From the IMG/VR virus record IMGVR_UViG_3300021170_000002, positions 1 to 63,523 of that record: a stretch of DNA of 63,523 nucleotides. One strand, written 5' to 3'. A program made the translations under genes and the position numbers. This DNA is from a virus. The notes below the pieces were generated by a model. That model made no database searches. It was not told where the DNA came from and was given only the letters and a program-made list of their open reading frames with translations. Positions within the stretch are counted from its first letter, which is position 1. Each line of letters begins with the position of its first letter. Shown here in pieces: positions 24,901 to 31,962 of the stretch.

Positions 24901-25311
24901 ATGGACGCAGCAGCGTGGACGATGATGATTGTGACCTGCGCGGGAGCGATTGCAGCGGCGGTCGTGTCCGTGATCAACGCTTTGCGCACCCCGCCCGGCG
25001 TCGTGACGGTCGAGAAGAAGGTGGATGACGTCCACACCATCGTCAACAACCAGCGGACGGCGATGATGGCGGAAATCGACACCCTCAAGGGCATGGTTCA
25101 CCGATTGGTCGGCGAGCGCGAGGACAAGGCGCGCGGCAAGACGCTGATGGAGACGGCCTCCGACGCCGCTGAAGGACTGCTCGACAAGGCGAAGGGCGTG
25201 GCCAAGGATCTGGAGGCAGGAGTCGAAGAAGTCGTACCCGACGTCCGGCCGAAAATGTACCCACCTGCCGGATGGGTGCCGCCACCTCGCCCGAAAGGTG
25301 AACAATCGTGA
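24901..25311 (+). CDS. Holin-like membrane protein with coiled coil
   Basis: 136 residues from the ATG at 24901 (GAGGG upstream; an in-frame ATG at 24880 is possible). An N-terminal transmembrane helix (MMIVTCAGAIAAAVVSVINA) precedes VEKKVDDVHTIVNNQRTAMM and a charged coiled coil, an arrangement common in phage lysis-region membrane proteins. The Pro-rich end overlaps the next gene (GTGA). First of several small membrane proteins, hence a lysis candidate; experimental role unknown. Confidence 0.55.
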   Translation: MDAAAWTMMIVTCAGAIAAAVVSVINALRTPPGVVTVEKKVDDVHTIVNNQRTAMMAEIDTLKGMVHRLVGEREDKARGKTLMETASDAAEGLLDKAKGVAKDLEAGVEEVVPDVRPKMYPPAGWVPPPRPKGEQS

Positions 25312-25463
25312 TCGTCACCGTACTCGTCATCCTGCTGATTCTCTTTTTGCTGGGTGGTGGTTGGGGTTATCGATCCGGCAATCCCTACGTCGGCGGCGGT
25401 GGAGGTTTGTTGGGGTTGGTCGTTCTCATCGTCCTCATTCTCTTGCTCCTCGGTCACATCTGA
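25308..25463 (+). CDS. DUF3309-like small hydrophobic protein
   Basis: 51 residues, GTG start overlapping the previous stop. Two hydrophobic helices (VTVLVILLILFLLGG and LLGLVVLIVLILLLLG) flank a glycine/aromatic loop (GGGWGYRSGNPYVGGGGG). The pattern matches DUF3309-type proteins found in many bacteria. A two-helix membrane protein in this cluster could act as a pinholin or be carried host-like cargo. Confidence 0.65.
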   Translation: MIVTVLVILLILFLLGGGWGYRSGNPYVGGGGGLLGLVVLIVLILLLLGHI

Positions 25464-25526
25464 TGAGGAGCCGGTAACACTCTCTCGAAAGGAGGTGCCC
25501 AGTGCCTGCTGGGATGATATTTCTGG

Positions 25527-25676
25527 ATGCTCATGATCTTCGTCGCGGTCTTCGGCGGACTCTACGGGTACGGTCCTGAGCCGTATCGCCGTGGCTTCTT
25601 CAGCGGGTTCGGAATCGTCCTCTTCCTCCTGCTGTTCCTGCTCGGCTGGAAACTGTTCGGGTTCGTCGTCACGTGA
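25527..25676 (+). CDS. Small membrane protein
   Basis: 49 residues: a short N-terminal hydrophobic stretch, YGYGPEPYRRGFF in the loop, then IVLFLLLFLLGWKLFGFVV as a transmembrane helix. ATG at 25527 (alternative 25533); the ribosome site is weak (GGGA). The same frame continues after its TGA with a coherent soluble domain (see next entry). Confidence 0.55.
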   Translation: MLMIFVAVFGGLYGYGPEPYRRGFFSGFGIVLFLLLFLLGWKLFGFVVT

Positions 25677-25882
25677 GGGGATGCCCCACCTGACCCCTTC
25701 CCGGTCGGCTCCTGGCTCGCCATCAGCCAGGACGACTTCGCGCCGGCCCTGATCACGTTCGAGGCGGACGGCACGTTCCGCACAGGCCAGCGCAAGGGGC
25801 GCTGGCGGTTGGTGGACGACGAGGCGAGACTGACGCCGGAAGACGATGGCGGCGGTTACTGGTTGCTCTGGGAGGTGCCATG
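25677..25882 (+). other. Start-less reading frame with a lipocalin-like segment
   Basis: The frame after the TGA at 25674 encodes DPFPVGSWLAISQDDFAPAL, ITFEADGTFRTGQRKGRWRL and YWLLWEVP, which look like a small ligand-binding beta domain. No ATG, GTG or TTG occurs ahead of this domain. Possibilities are UGA read-through giving a membrane-anchored fusion, a non-canonical start, or a decayed gene. The stop overlaps the next ATG, as for real genes here. Confidence 0.4.
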
Positions 25883-25993
25883 ACGGAGCGCATGAAAGAG
25901 GTCGATCGCATCGTAACGGGATTCGTCCTGTACGCGGCCGTCTTCGCGAGTGGCGTGACGTTCGGCATGTTGCTCTATCTGTTACACCATTGA
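25880..25993 (+). CDS. 37-residue membrane protein
   Basis: MTERMKEVDRIVTG then a transmembrane helix FVLYAAVFASGVTFGMLLYL, ending LHH. GGAGGTG lies directly before the ATG, which overlaps the preceding stop. Member of the small membrane-protein cluster; role unknown. Confidence 0.6.
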   Translation: MTERMKEVDRIVTGFVLYAAVFASGVTFGMLLYLLHH

Positions 25994-26007
25994 CCCTGGA
26001 GGTTCCC

Positions 26008-26175
26008 TTGACGCCGCAGGAGCGAGTCAGGTTGGCACTCAGGCTCCGCGAATTGTGGTGGCAGCATGGAGCGCCTCTCATGGGAGAAGACGGTCTGGTT
26101 CCGGCTGATTTCATCAACCGATCCGACGTGATGGAGATTCTCGTTGCCCTCGATCCGGCTCTGCCGAAGCCTTGA
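26008..26175 (+). CDS. Small helical protein
   Basis: 55 residues from a TTG with GGAGG six bases upstream. PQERVRLALRLRELWWQHGA then a helix ending SDVMEILVALDPAL. Soluble, no family recognised. Confidence 0.55.
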   Translation: MTPQERVRLALRLRELWWQHGAPLMGEDGLVPADFINRSDVMEILVALDPALPKP

Positions 26176-26211
26176 CAACGAACAACGTCGCCCGCATTGG
26201 AGGTTCTTATC

Positions 26212-27324
26212 GTGACGGAACAAGCATGCGCTCCCAAGCGCCATCCCGTACTCCTGAAACCGCACGGCCGCAAGAAGGCCGCAGCACCCTTGCCGAGCGA
26301 ACCACCGCTTCCCATCTGGCCCTCGTTCACCGGCACCAGTACGTTCGCCGGCACCTCGCCCTCGGGCAAGGTCAACGTCTGGTACGACGCCACCCTCGGC
26401 GATCCCTGCCTCGCTAACGCACAGGCGCTCGTCGCCGACGCCGACCGCATCGTAGCGTTCAACGACGGGATCTTCGGCAGCGTTGGTGGCAGCACCAACG
26501 TCATCATCTTCGCGCTCGGCGGCAACACCGATGGAACGGGCGGCGCGGATCACATGGGTTGCGACTACTCACTCGGCCCCAACATCGAGGTCTGCGCGGC
26601 CTTCGGGCAGGATGCTCGCGTGAGTGCGCTGTACGAGGCCGAGTTGAGCGAGTGCAGCATGGGCGGGATGCTGTGCGGCAACAGCACGGGCGAGGCGCTG
26701 TCGCGCTGGTGTTCGATGGTCGTGAGCAACGACGCACTGAAGGACTTCGCCAGCGCGCCGGTGTGGGACGCCGACGGCCGCGCGAACTGGGTGGACACGA
26801 CCGAGCCGACCGATCAGAACTACGACTCCATCGGGGCAGGGATGGCCTTCCTGTCGTGGCTCCAGTCGAAGGGTTCGACGCTCGCTCAGATCGCGCAGGC
26901 GATGGTCGGGCTGGGCGACAGTGGCACGCTGGCGCAGTTGTACGAGAAACTGGGCTACGGTGCGGCCTCCGCTGCCTGGACTGACTTCACGGCGGCACTG
27001 GCTACCCTGACTACCCTGACTGCCCCGATCACCAGCGACGATCCGTTCGGCGGTGCGGCCCCTCCACCTCCGCCTCCGCCTCCACCGCCGCCACTGGTGA
27101 GCAAGTGGGACTACTGGCTCTCCATCGACCAGATGACCGGAGCGCCGTCGATCGCGCTACAGGCACCCGCCGGGTCGTTCGCGGCAGCGCCAGCTCTGCA
27201 CGCGAACTGGGCCGTGCTGATCCCGCTGGCGCTGAAACTGCTCATGGACGCCAGCAATCCCGGCACGCAGTTGTTGACCATCGAAGCGGACGTGGCGGCC
27301 ATTGTGAAGTCGCTGCGAGGTTGA
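26212..27324 (+). CDS. Unknown protein with peptidase-like features
   Basis: 370 residues from the GTG at 26212 (GGAGG eight bases upstream; a TTG at 26197 is less likely). After a basic/proline-rich lead, residues about 40-270 form an alpha/beta domain (VNVWYDATLGDPCLANAQAL, NVIIFALGGNTDGTGGADHM, YEAELSECSMGGMLCGNSTG, EALSRWCSMVV). It recalls bacterial proteins with a degenerate metallopeptidase layout, but I see no intact HExxH. A polyproline hinge (11 prolines) leads to a C-terminal domain of about 85 residues. It might be an unusual host-envelope enzyme. Confidence 0.5.
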   Translation: MTEQACAPKRHPVLLKPHGRKKAAAPLPSEPPLPIWPSFTGTSTFAGTSPSGKVNVWYDATLGDPCLANAQALVADADRIVAFNDGIFGSVGGSTNVIIFALGGNTDGTGGADHMGCDYSLGPNIEVCAAFGQDARVSALYEAELSECSMGGMLCGNSTGEALSRWCSMVVSNDALKDFASAPVWDADGRANWVDTTEPTDQNYDSIGAGMAFLSWLQSKGSTLAQIAQAMVGLGDSGTLAQLYEKLGYGAASAAWTDFTAALATLTTLTAPITSDDPFGGAAPPPPPPPPPPPLVSKWDYWLSIDQMTGAPSIALQAPAGSFAAAPALHANWAVLIPLALKLLMDASNPGTQLLTIEADVAAIVKSLRG

Positions 27325-27337
27325 CCTTCAGCAAGAC

Positions 27338-27507
27338 CCGGACTTGTTGTCCGGCGCGGCACGGCCTGGAAGGTGTAATCGTGCCGGGAGGCCGCTCCGA
27401 GACGCCGGGTCTGCGGAGCGGCACCGAAATTCGAGGAGAGCAACCCTTGGGGTTGTACGCTCGGCAGTGGGAGCCGGCGGGGCTGTTCCGGCCTCGCCGG
27501 CTCTTTT
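27338..27507 (+). ncRNA. Candidate structured RNA: five hairpins ending in a terminator
   Basis: Five consecutive perfect hairpins: CCGGAC/GTCCGG (27338, 27349), GGCACG/CGTGCC (27358, 27380), GCCGCTCCG/CGGAGCGGC (27391, 27414), CAACCC/GGGTTG (27441, 27450) and GAGCCGGCG/CGCCGGCTC (27471, 27495), the last followed by TTTT. No good reading frame covers the region. It may be a small RNA or a processed 3' untranslated region of the gene at 26212. Confidence 0.5.
27471..27507 (+). terminator. Intrinsic terminator
   Basis: Perfect 9-bp stem GAGCCGGCG / CGCCGGCTC, 15-base loop, then TTTT. Confidence 0.75.
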
Positions 27508-27595
27508 CGCACGATGCGCGCAATGCGGCTTCTACGTAGATTACGAGTTCACCTTAACCGCATTTTCTTGCGACAGTTTGTCTGAGGAGTACGTC

Positions 27596-28420
27596 ATGCC
27601 TGTGAACGCCGACGTCGAGGTTCTGGCCGTCACCACCAATCCCGTGACGGTCGGCGTGGATTTCGGCGCGACCTTCCGCGTCACCAACACCGGCAGCATC
27701 CCCCTTGACCCAGCGGTCAACTTCAAGCTCGGAAGTCAAGACCCCCAGGATACGACGCAGTGGGGGCTGAACCGTGTCGCGCTGCCGCAGGCGATCCAAC
27801 CCGGCGGGCAGCTCCAGTTCGACGCCGTGGGGTTCATCCCCCAGAAGCCCGGCGCGTTCCAGTTCGCCTGGCGGATCGTGCAGGAGGGGATCGCCTGGGG
27901 TGGAACCATCAAGCAGTCGATCCTCCTGAGCGTCAACCAGGGCACGGGGCCACCTCCAGCGCCCACGCCAACGCCCAACCCATCCGGCCTCATCACAGCG
28001 CCACAGGACGTCTCGAAATGGCCGGCTCAGTACCTCTCGGGAGGGCTGGCCTCCATCTTCATCCTGAACACGGGTCCGTTCCTGGCCGACGTCAACCCGC
28101 CCGTCCAGTACAGCGCCAGTTTCAAGAACGACACCACTCGCACGATCACCCTCTACAAGGTCATGGACTGGCTCGGCGTGGACTTGAACGGCCAGATGGA
28201 CACGCAAATCTACGCCATCAGGGCCAGCGACCAGAGCTTCATCTTCCTGTCGCCGTCGGACCACTACGCGAACGGTTCTCGGGGCAACTTCCGCTATCAC
28301 GACTTCCCGCAGGGAATCACTCTCGCCCCCAACGACAGCGTGACTCTGGCGTGGTTCGCCAGAGGCTTCTCACGTGGGGTCCACGCCCACTACCAGACCG
28401 TGTTGTACTACCAGGGTTGA
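27596..28420 (+). CDS. NBR1-type Ig-like domain protein
   Basis: 274 residues from the ATG at 27596 (GAGGAG upstream). Residues 18-115 (TFRVTNTGSIPLDPAVNFKL ... LNRVALPQAIQPGGQLQFDA) follow the NBR1/Ig-like 'next to BRCA1' fold pattern often found in secreted or virion adhesion proteins. A Pro/Thr linker (PPPAPTPTPNPSG) leads to a second beta domain with aromatic residues and a C-terminal HAHYQTVLYYQG. Likely a surface or lysis-associated protein; no catalytic motif seen. Confidence 0.6.
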   Translation: MPVNADVEVLAVTTNPVTVGVDFGATFRVTNTGSIPLDPAVNFKLGSQDPQDTTQWGLNRVALPQAIQPGGQLQFDAVGFIPQKPGAFQFAWRIVQEGIAWGGTIKQSILLSVNQGTGPPPAPTPTPNPSGLITAPQDVSKWPAQYLSGGLASIFILNTGPFLADVNPPVQYSASFKNDTTRTITLYKVMDWLGVDLNGQMDTQIYAIRASDQSFIFLSPSDHYANGSRGNFRYHDFPQGITLAPNDSVTLAWFARGFSRGVHAHYQTVLYYQG

Positions 28421-28471
28421 CGCCGGAACCGCCACGTGGTAGATCACCTCCGCCTCTTTCGTCTGTTCCGG

Positions 28472-28511
28472 CGCTCCGGGCGTTCTTCCGAGGAATGCTC
28501 GGGGCGTTTTT
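28472..28511 (+). terminator. Strong intrinsic terminator
   Basis: A 14-bp stem, CGCTCCGGGCGTTC paired with GAATGCTCGGGGCG (three G-U pairs), a 7-base loop and TTTTT. It ends the late region after the Ig-like gene. Confidence 0.8.
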
Positions 28512-28621
28512 CGCGCGCTGGGAAATTCTCGGAATTCCTGAATGATCGCACGCGCGACCAGCGTATAGGAATAATAGAGGGGTCTCCCCGACGCCTCAGA
28601 TCCAAGAGGAGATCGACCAGC

Positions 28622-28813
28622 ATGTCTTGCACCAATTTCATCGACAACCTGTTCTCACGACCACCGCTGCCTCCCGTGCCGCTCTGCGAGTGCGGCAGTG
28701 GCGCACCCGCCGAGTACCGCATCAGCACCGGCTACAATCGCCGGCCCACGTCCCGCATGGTGTGCGAGGCGTGCTACCTCGACCAGCGCGACTACGAAGA
28801 CTCCCAGAGGTGA
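28622..28813 (+). CDS. Small zinc-ribbon protein
   Basis: 63 residues. CECGSG near residue 23 and CEACYLDQRD near 50 give a C-x-C ... C-x-x-C metal site. AGAGGAG precedes the ATG. It is the first gene of the early-type operon after the terminator at 28472. Confidence 0.65.
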   Translation: MSCTNFIDNLFSRPPLPPVPLCECGSGAPAEYRISTGYNRRPTSRMVCEACYLDQRDYEDSQR

Positions 28814-28816
28814 AAA

Positions 28817-28954
28817 ATGCGTCCCGCGACGAAGTTCACGCCGGGCGAGTGGAAGACTGTGAAGCCCGGCCACGGCCACGAGACGCCGCACGCGGTACAG
28901 GAGTGGATCGCGGCGCACTACCCCACACCCGAAGGAGAGGGGCAAGAACCATGA
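28817..28954 (+). CDS. Unknown 45-residue protein
   Basis: ATG shortly after AGAGGTG; RPATKFTPGEWKTVKPGHGH, then HAVQEWIAAHYPTPEGEG. Its stop overlaps the MazG-like start (ATGA), indicating translational coupling. No family recognised. Confidence 0.6.
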   Translation: MRPATKFTPGEWKTVKPGHGHETPHAVQEWIAAHYPTPEGEGQEP

Positions 28955-29295
28955 TCGATCTATCCACGCCGCTCGGGACCGAGACGCAGCGATCGATAGC
29001 GCGCTGGGCAGAGGAGACGTTCGGGCCGGCCTCGAGTAACGCGCGCGTCGCCGCCAGAGCGAACGAGGAGATGGCCGAACTCCTGCGAGCGCTGACGGCA
29101 AACGACAACCACCCCAAGGCGGCCGAAGAAATCGCCGACGTGGTCATCGTCCTGTGCCGGTTGTGCGACCGCCTCGACCGCGACTTGGGAGCCGACGTCA
29201 CCTCGAAGATGGCCGTCAACCGATCCCGAATCTGGACGCGCGACGGCAGCGGGCACGGCTACCACCAGCGCGCCAAGCAGGAGATCCCCGAATGA
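28951..29295 (+). CDS. MazG-like nucleotide pyrophosphohydrolase
   Basis: 114 residues. ANEEMAELLRAL and HPKAAEEIADVVIVLCRLCD carry the E-E-x-x-E and E-E-x-x-D metal-binding pattern of MazG-type all-alpha NTP pyrophosphatases. Phage MazG proteins hydrolyse (d)NTPs or alarmones and may tune host metabolism during infection. Start and stop both overlap neighbours. Confidence 0.75.
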   Translation: MIDLSTPLGTETQRSIARWAEETFGPASSNARVAARANEEMAELLRALTANDNHPKAAEEIADVVIVLCRLCDRLDRDLGADVTSKMAVNRSRIWTRDGSGHGYHQRAKQEIPE

Positions 29296-29531
29296 GTTGT
29301 CCCACCTGTGACCACACCCTCGACGGCATCGGCCACGGCATGTTCCACTGTCCTCGATGCGGCACGCTTGTGTCGCACCCGAGACTCTTGCTCGTCGTTC
29401 CGTCTCTCATTTCGCGCTGCCGGCGATTCTCGCATGAATGTCTCGCACAGGTGCCGCTGTTACACGATCGCTGGAAATCCATCGGCATCGCGGAGTCCAT
29501 CGACGTTCCTGAAGCGCGAGGAGAAGTCTGA
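29292..29531 (+). CDS. Zinc-ribbon protein
   Basis: 79 residues opening MSCPTCDHTLDGIGHGMFHC-PRCGTL, a canonical C-x-x-C ... C-x-x-C ribbon. The remainder is a hydrophobic/basic helix and a polar tail. The type recurs in planctomycete-associated phage sequences; it may bind nucleic acid. Confidence 0.7.
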   Translation: MSCPTCDHTLDGIGHGMFHCPRCGTLVSHPRLLLVVPSLISRCRRFSHECLAQVPLLHDRWKSIGIAESIDVPEARGEV

Positions 29532-29920
29532 TGGAATCATGGAGAACCGTCTGGCGCAAGGCAGTTGCCCCCTTGATGCCGCATAAAGGTCTTGTAGCGC
29601 TGCGAGACGCCCTTCTCGCGGATGACCCGTCGCTGTTGCAGGGTGCCACTACCTCGCCGCCGCCGCTGGCCTGCGTGCAGGATTGGGACGTGGAGGCGGC
29701 TTGTCTGGTCGGCTTCTGCGGCTGGAAGAATGGCCTGAAGACTGTTGGCGAGGTCGAGGAGTTCTTCGCGAAGTGCTGCTACAAAATCGACCAGACGCTC
29801 TGCGAGCCAGCGGGATGCCGATGGTTCCTGAACTTCTGGGATGAAACTCCACGGCATGAGTTGATCCAACTTCTTCTTCCCGAGGTCGAGTTAGCGCTTG
29901 CGGAAGGAGAACCATCGTGA
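29531..29920 (+). CDS. Unknown family seen in planctomycete-type genomes
   Basis: 129 residues. GLVALRDALLADDPSLLQGA, TTSPPPLACVQDWDVEAACL and GEVEEFFAKCCYKIDQTLCE ... RWFLNFWDETPR look highly conserved (motif CVQDW, then CGW, then the FLN-W-x-x-x-TPR segment). I recognise the pattern from hypothetical proteins of this host group but know no function. The ATG overlaps the preceding stop by one base. Confidence 0.65.
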   Translation: MESWRTVWRKAVAPLMPHKGLVALRDALLADDPSLLQGATTSPPPLACVQDWDVEAACLVGFCGWKNGLKTVGEVEEFFAKCCYKIDQTLCEPAGCRWFLNFWDETPRHELIQLLLPEVELALAEGEPS

Positions 29921-30336
29921 TCACCACCTTCAGCGAATTCGCGCAGACCCTGTCCGACGCCCTCGTCAAGGCCAACTGGACGTACACCCTCTTCGAGGGC
30001 AAGCCGCACTGGACGCACCAAAGCGGCCTCGAAGTGATCCTCGCCGCGGGCCACAGCGTCCACCTGCACCAGGGCGAGGATCGCACCACCCTCACCACGC
30101 GCAAGCACAACGCCGTCAGGGCGGCGCAGGACGTGGCGGAGCAGGTCGCCGGCCACCTCCGCAGACTGACCGTGCGGACGCGCGTCTGTTCGTGGTGCCA
30201 CCACGCGAACGAGGCCGAGAAGCCCGGCCCGATGAAGTGTCATTACTGCGGCCATCGCTGCGACGTGTCGCGGATAAACTGCGATTGCCTCGTCTGCAAG
30301 GCGCTGGCGAACGAGGCATATCCGAGGAAGGAGTGA
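29917..30336 (+). CDS. Zinc-ribbon protein
   Basis: 139 residues, ATGA overlap. An alpha/beta N-terminal part (FSEFAQTLSDALVKANWTYT) is followed by CSWCHHANEAEKPGPMKCHYC-GHRCDV and CDCLVC: four cysteine pairs in 45 residues, probably two zinc sites. Nucleic-acid binding is likely but unproven. Confidence 0.65.
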   Translation: MITTFSEFAQTLSDALVKANWTYTLFEGKPHWTHQSGLEVILAAGHSVHLHQGEDRTTLTTRKHNAVRAAQDVAEQVAGHLRRLTVRTRVCSWCHHANEAEKPGPMKCHYCGHRCDVSRINCDCLVCKALANEAYPRKE

Positions 30337-30340
30337 GACG

Positions 30341-30670
30341 ATGAAGTGTGCTGATTGCCGTGGAAGAGGCAAGGTGGATGTTCGCTGTTTCGGTTGGAAC
30401 GGCTCGGAGTACCACGACAAAACGTGCGAGGCGTGCAAGGGGACCGGAGAGTGCGAGCAGAAGTACGCCTATACTTTCTCGCTCTGGCCCGACGAAAATG
30501 GCACCTTCCACGAAGGACTCTTCGACGTATTCCGCCTGCTCCAGACGCGCGTCGAGATGGCGTTCACCGAGGAGGGATTCCGCGACTTTCGCGCGAAGAT
30601 GAACCTCGACGGATTCACGCTCCGAGCAGTCGTTCGAGTACCCCAGATCGAACCGGAGGAGGTTGCCTGA
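30341..30670 (+). CDS. DnaJ-type zinc-finger protein
   Basis: 109 residues. MKCADCRGRGKVDVRC and CEACKGTGECEQK are two C-x-x-C-x-G-x-G-type knuckles as in the cysteine-rich region of DnaJ. No J domain is present. The C-terminal part is mixed alpha/beta. Possibly a small chaperone-like or regulatory protein. Confidence 0.65.
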   Translation: MKCADCRGRGKVDVRCFGWNGSEYHDKTCEACKGTGECEQKYAYTFSLWPDENGTFHEGLFDVFRLLQTRVEMAFTEEGFRDFRAKMNLDGFTLRAVVRVPQIEPEEVA

Positions 30671-30845
30671 TCCACCGTGCGAGATGGAGGCGGCAGAGCC
30701 GATGGGGCCGCTGGTGCAAACAGCGGTTTCCGCTTGTGAAGTAGCGGATAAAGGCTCGTGGCGTCTCGACTGAACGGAGCCTCGCCAAGGGCCGAGTTCC
30801 GCCAGATTAGGTCAAGGTCTGGCACCACACACGAAGGAGTAGACG
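30671..30845 (+). promoter_or_regulatory. Hairpin-rich intergenic segment
   Basis: No gene. It contains CCGCT/AGCGG (near 30730-30747), a CGGAG...CTCG stem near 30775-30800, and GCCAGA/TCTGGC at 30811-30833. GAAGGAG before the ATG at 30846 is the ribosome site. No convincing promoter was identified. Confidence 0.4.
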
Positions 30846-30980
30846 ATGCAAGAGAAACTGCAACTGACCGGCCTTTTCCGCGACGACGCGGCAACGCCGG
30901 AAGGTAAGTATCTGGTCAAGCGCCGCGACGGCTCAGTCGTCGAATGGCCGCGGAGCAGATCGCCGGCCACGTCCGGCTGA
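30846..30980 (+). CDS. Truncated member of a small phage protein family
   Basis: 44 residues: LTGLFRDDAATPEGKYLVKR-RDGSVVEWP. The GKYLVKRRDG phrase heads a longer family I have seen in phages, in which W-P is followed by about 40 further residues; here the frame ends after a short Arg/Ser tail. It may be a decayed copy interrupted by the structured region downstream. Confidence 0.5.
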   Translation: MQEKLQLTGLFRDDAATPEGKYLVKRRDGSVVEWPRSRSPATSG

Positions 30981-30990
30981 GAATGCAACC

Positions 30991-31410
30991 GGGGCAGATC
31001 GCCCCGTGAAAACACGAGAGAGCAACTTCGCCGGCCGTTCCATGACGGCCTCATGGAGGCGAGGTATCCCGCACCCCCTTCGCGTGCGGTGTAGAAAGCC
31101 GGGGTGACAGCCTGGAACGAGACGGGCACCGCTGCTGGCCTGAGCAGGCCGAGAGCGTACTCTGGGATCTAGCGGCACCCGGAGCGGCCAGCAGCCAAAC
31201 CACGCAAGCCGGTCAGGGAGCGTCTTCGGCATCAGGCGACGGTCGAAGGCGCTTGCCGGCTGGGACTCTTGGACCGCCAGTTGTCAACGCCCGTACCTTG
31301 TTGGTACGTGGCTGATGGCGGCCTGACCGGCTGCACCATACACCACCAGCGGACAGCCCTTTCTTCATGGGGCATAGTGGACGAGGGCAGCGCCAGGGCG
31401 TTCCTGGCGC
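30991..31410 (+). ncRNA. Candidate large structured RNA (459-base gene-free gap 30981-31439)
   Basis: Eight perfect stems lie in a row: GGGGC/GCCCC (30991, 31001), CGTG/CACG with AAAA loop (31005), GGCCGT/ACGGCC (31033, 31045), CCGCAC/GTGCGG (31069, 31084), GCTGCTGGCC/GGCCAGCAGC (31131, 31186), GCAAGC/GCTTGC (31204, 31251), CGTACC/GGTACG (31292, 31303) and GCGCCAGG/CCTGGCGC (31390, 31403). No supported gene lies here. TTGTCA-N18-TACGTG near 31281-31310 could be a promoter. No known RNA class recognised. Confidence 0.5.
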
Positions 31411-31439
31411 GTCCGCTGGTGGCCAATCAGGAGGATGCC

Positions 31440-31769
31440 GTGGCGATCTACGTCGATAAGTTGCGCGATTGGGGTTGGCGTCTCGGACCATCGTGCCACC
31501 TCATTACCGATGGCACGAACGAGGAACTACACGCCTTTGCGGCGTCCATCGGCCTGCGCCGCGAGTGGTTTCAACAATCGTCTTCTTGGCCGCACTACGA
31601 CCTGACGGCCAGCCGGCGACTCGCCGCCATCGAGTCTGGGGCCGTGGAACTGGAGGATCGTCCCTTCCACGAAATTCTGAGGCTCTGGCGCAACGTCGCC
31701 ATCGCTCGGCTGAAGGCCGCGAAAGACGAGCAGGAGCGAGAGAAGATCCGCGCCGACCTCTACCGCTGA
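31440..31769 (+). CDS. DUF4031 family protein
   Basis: 109 residues from a GTG with AGGAGG upstream; the frame is open further upstream but that part overlaps the hairpin region and lacks similarity. AIYVDKLRDWGWRLGPSCHL, ELHAFAASIGLRREWFQQ, WPHYDLTASRRLAAIESGAV match DUF4031, a short family common in phages and actinobacteria. Biochemical role unknown. Confidence 0.8.
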   Translation: MAIYVDKLRDWGWRLGPSCHLITDGTNEELHAFAASIGLRREWFQQSSSWPHYDLTASRRLAAIESGAVELEDRPFHEILRLWRNVAIARLKAAKDEQEREKIRADLYR

Positions 31770-31782
31770 TGGAGTCTGAGCC

Positions 31783-31962
31783 ATGTTCGTGACCACCTTG
31801 CACACCCGCGAAGGACTGCGGCTGATCCTGCCGGACAAGAGCGAGATCCTCGTTTTGATCGTGGACGCGGCACAGGGTAAGGCGCGGCTGGGCATCGAGG
31901 CGGACAAGAGCGTCGTCATCCGCCGCGAGGAAGCATCGCCCAAACCGGAGGAGTCGAAGTGA
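31783..31962 (+). CDS. CsrA-like RNA-binding regulator
   Basis: 59 residues, the normal CsrA length. REGLRLILPDKSEILVLIVD, GKARLGIEADKSVVIRREEA parallels the CsrA order of strands and the C-terminal RxGI-x-A-x-K-x-V-x-[VI]-x-REE core. The strongly conserved N-terminal LTRK motif is replaced (MFVTTLHTREG). CsrA dimers bind GGA motifs near ribosome sites, so a phage copy could retune host or phage translation. Coupled to the next gene by GTGA. Confidence 0.7.
   Translation: MFVTTLHTREGLRLILPDKSEILVLIVDAAQGKARLGIEADKSVVIRREEASPKPEESK

Noticed and set aside
25098-26528. 476-residue minus-strand frame
   Set aside because: Antisense to the membrane-protein cluster and the gene at 26212; no ribosome site or domain.
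30981-31439. CRISPR array or group I intron
   Set aside because: The hairpins differ from each other and there are no regularly spaced identical repeats; no intron core motif or interrupted gene is visible.
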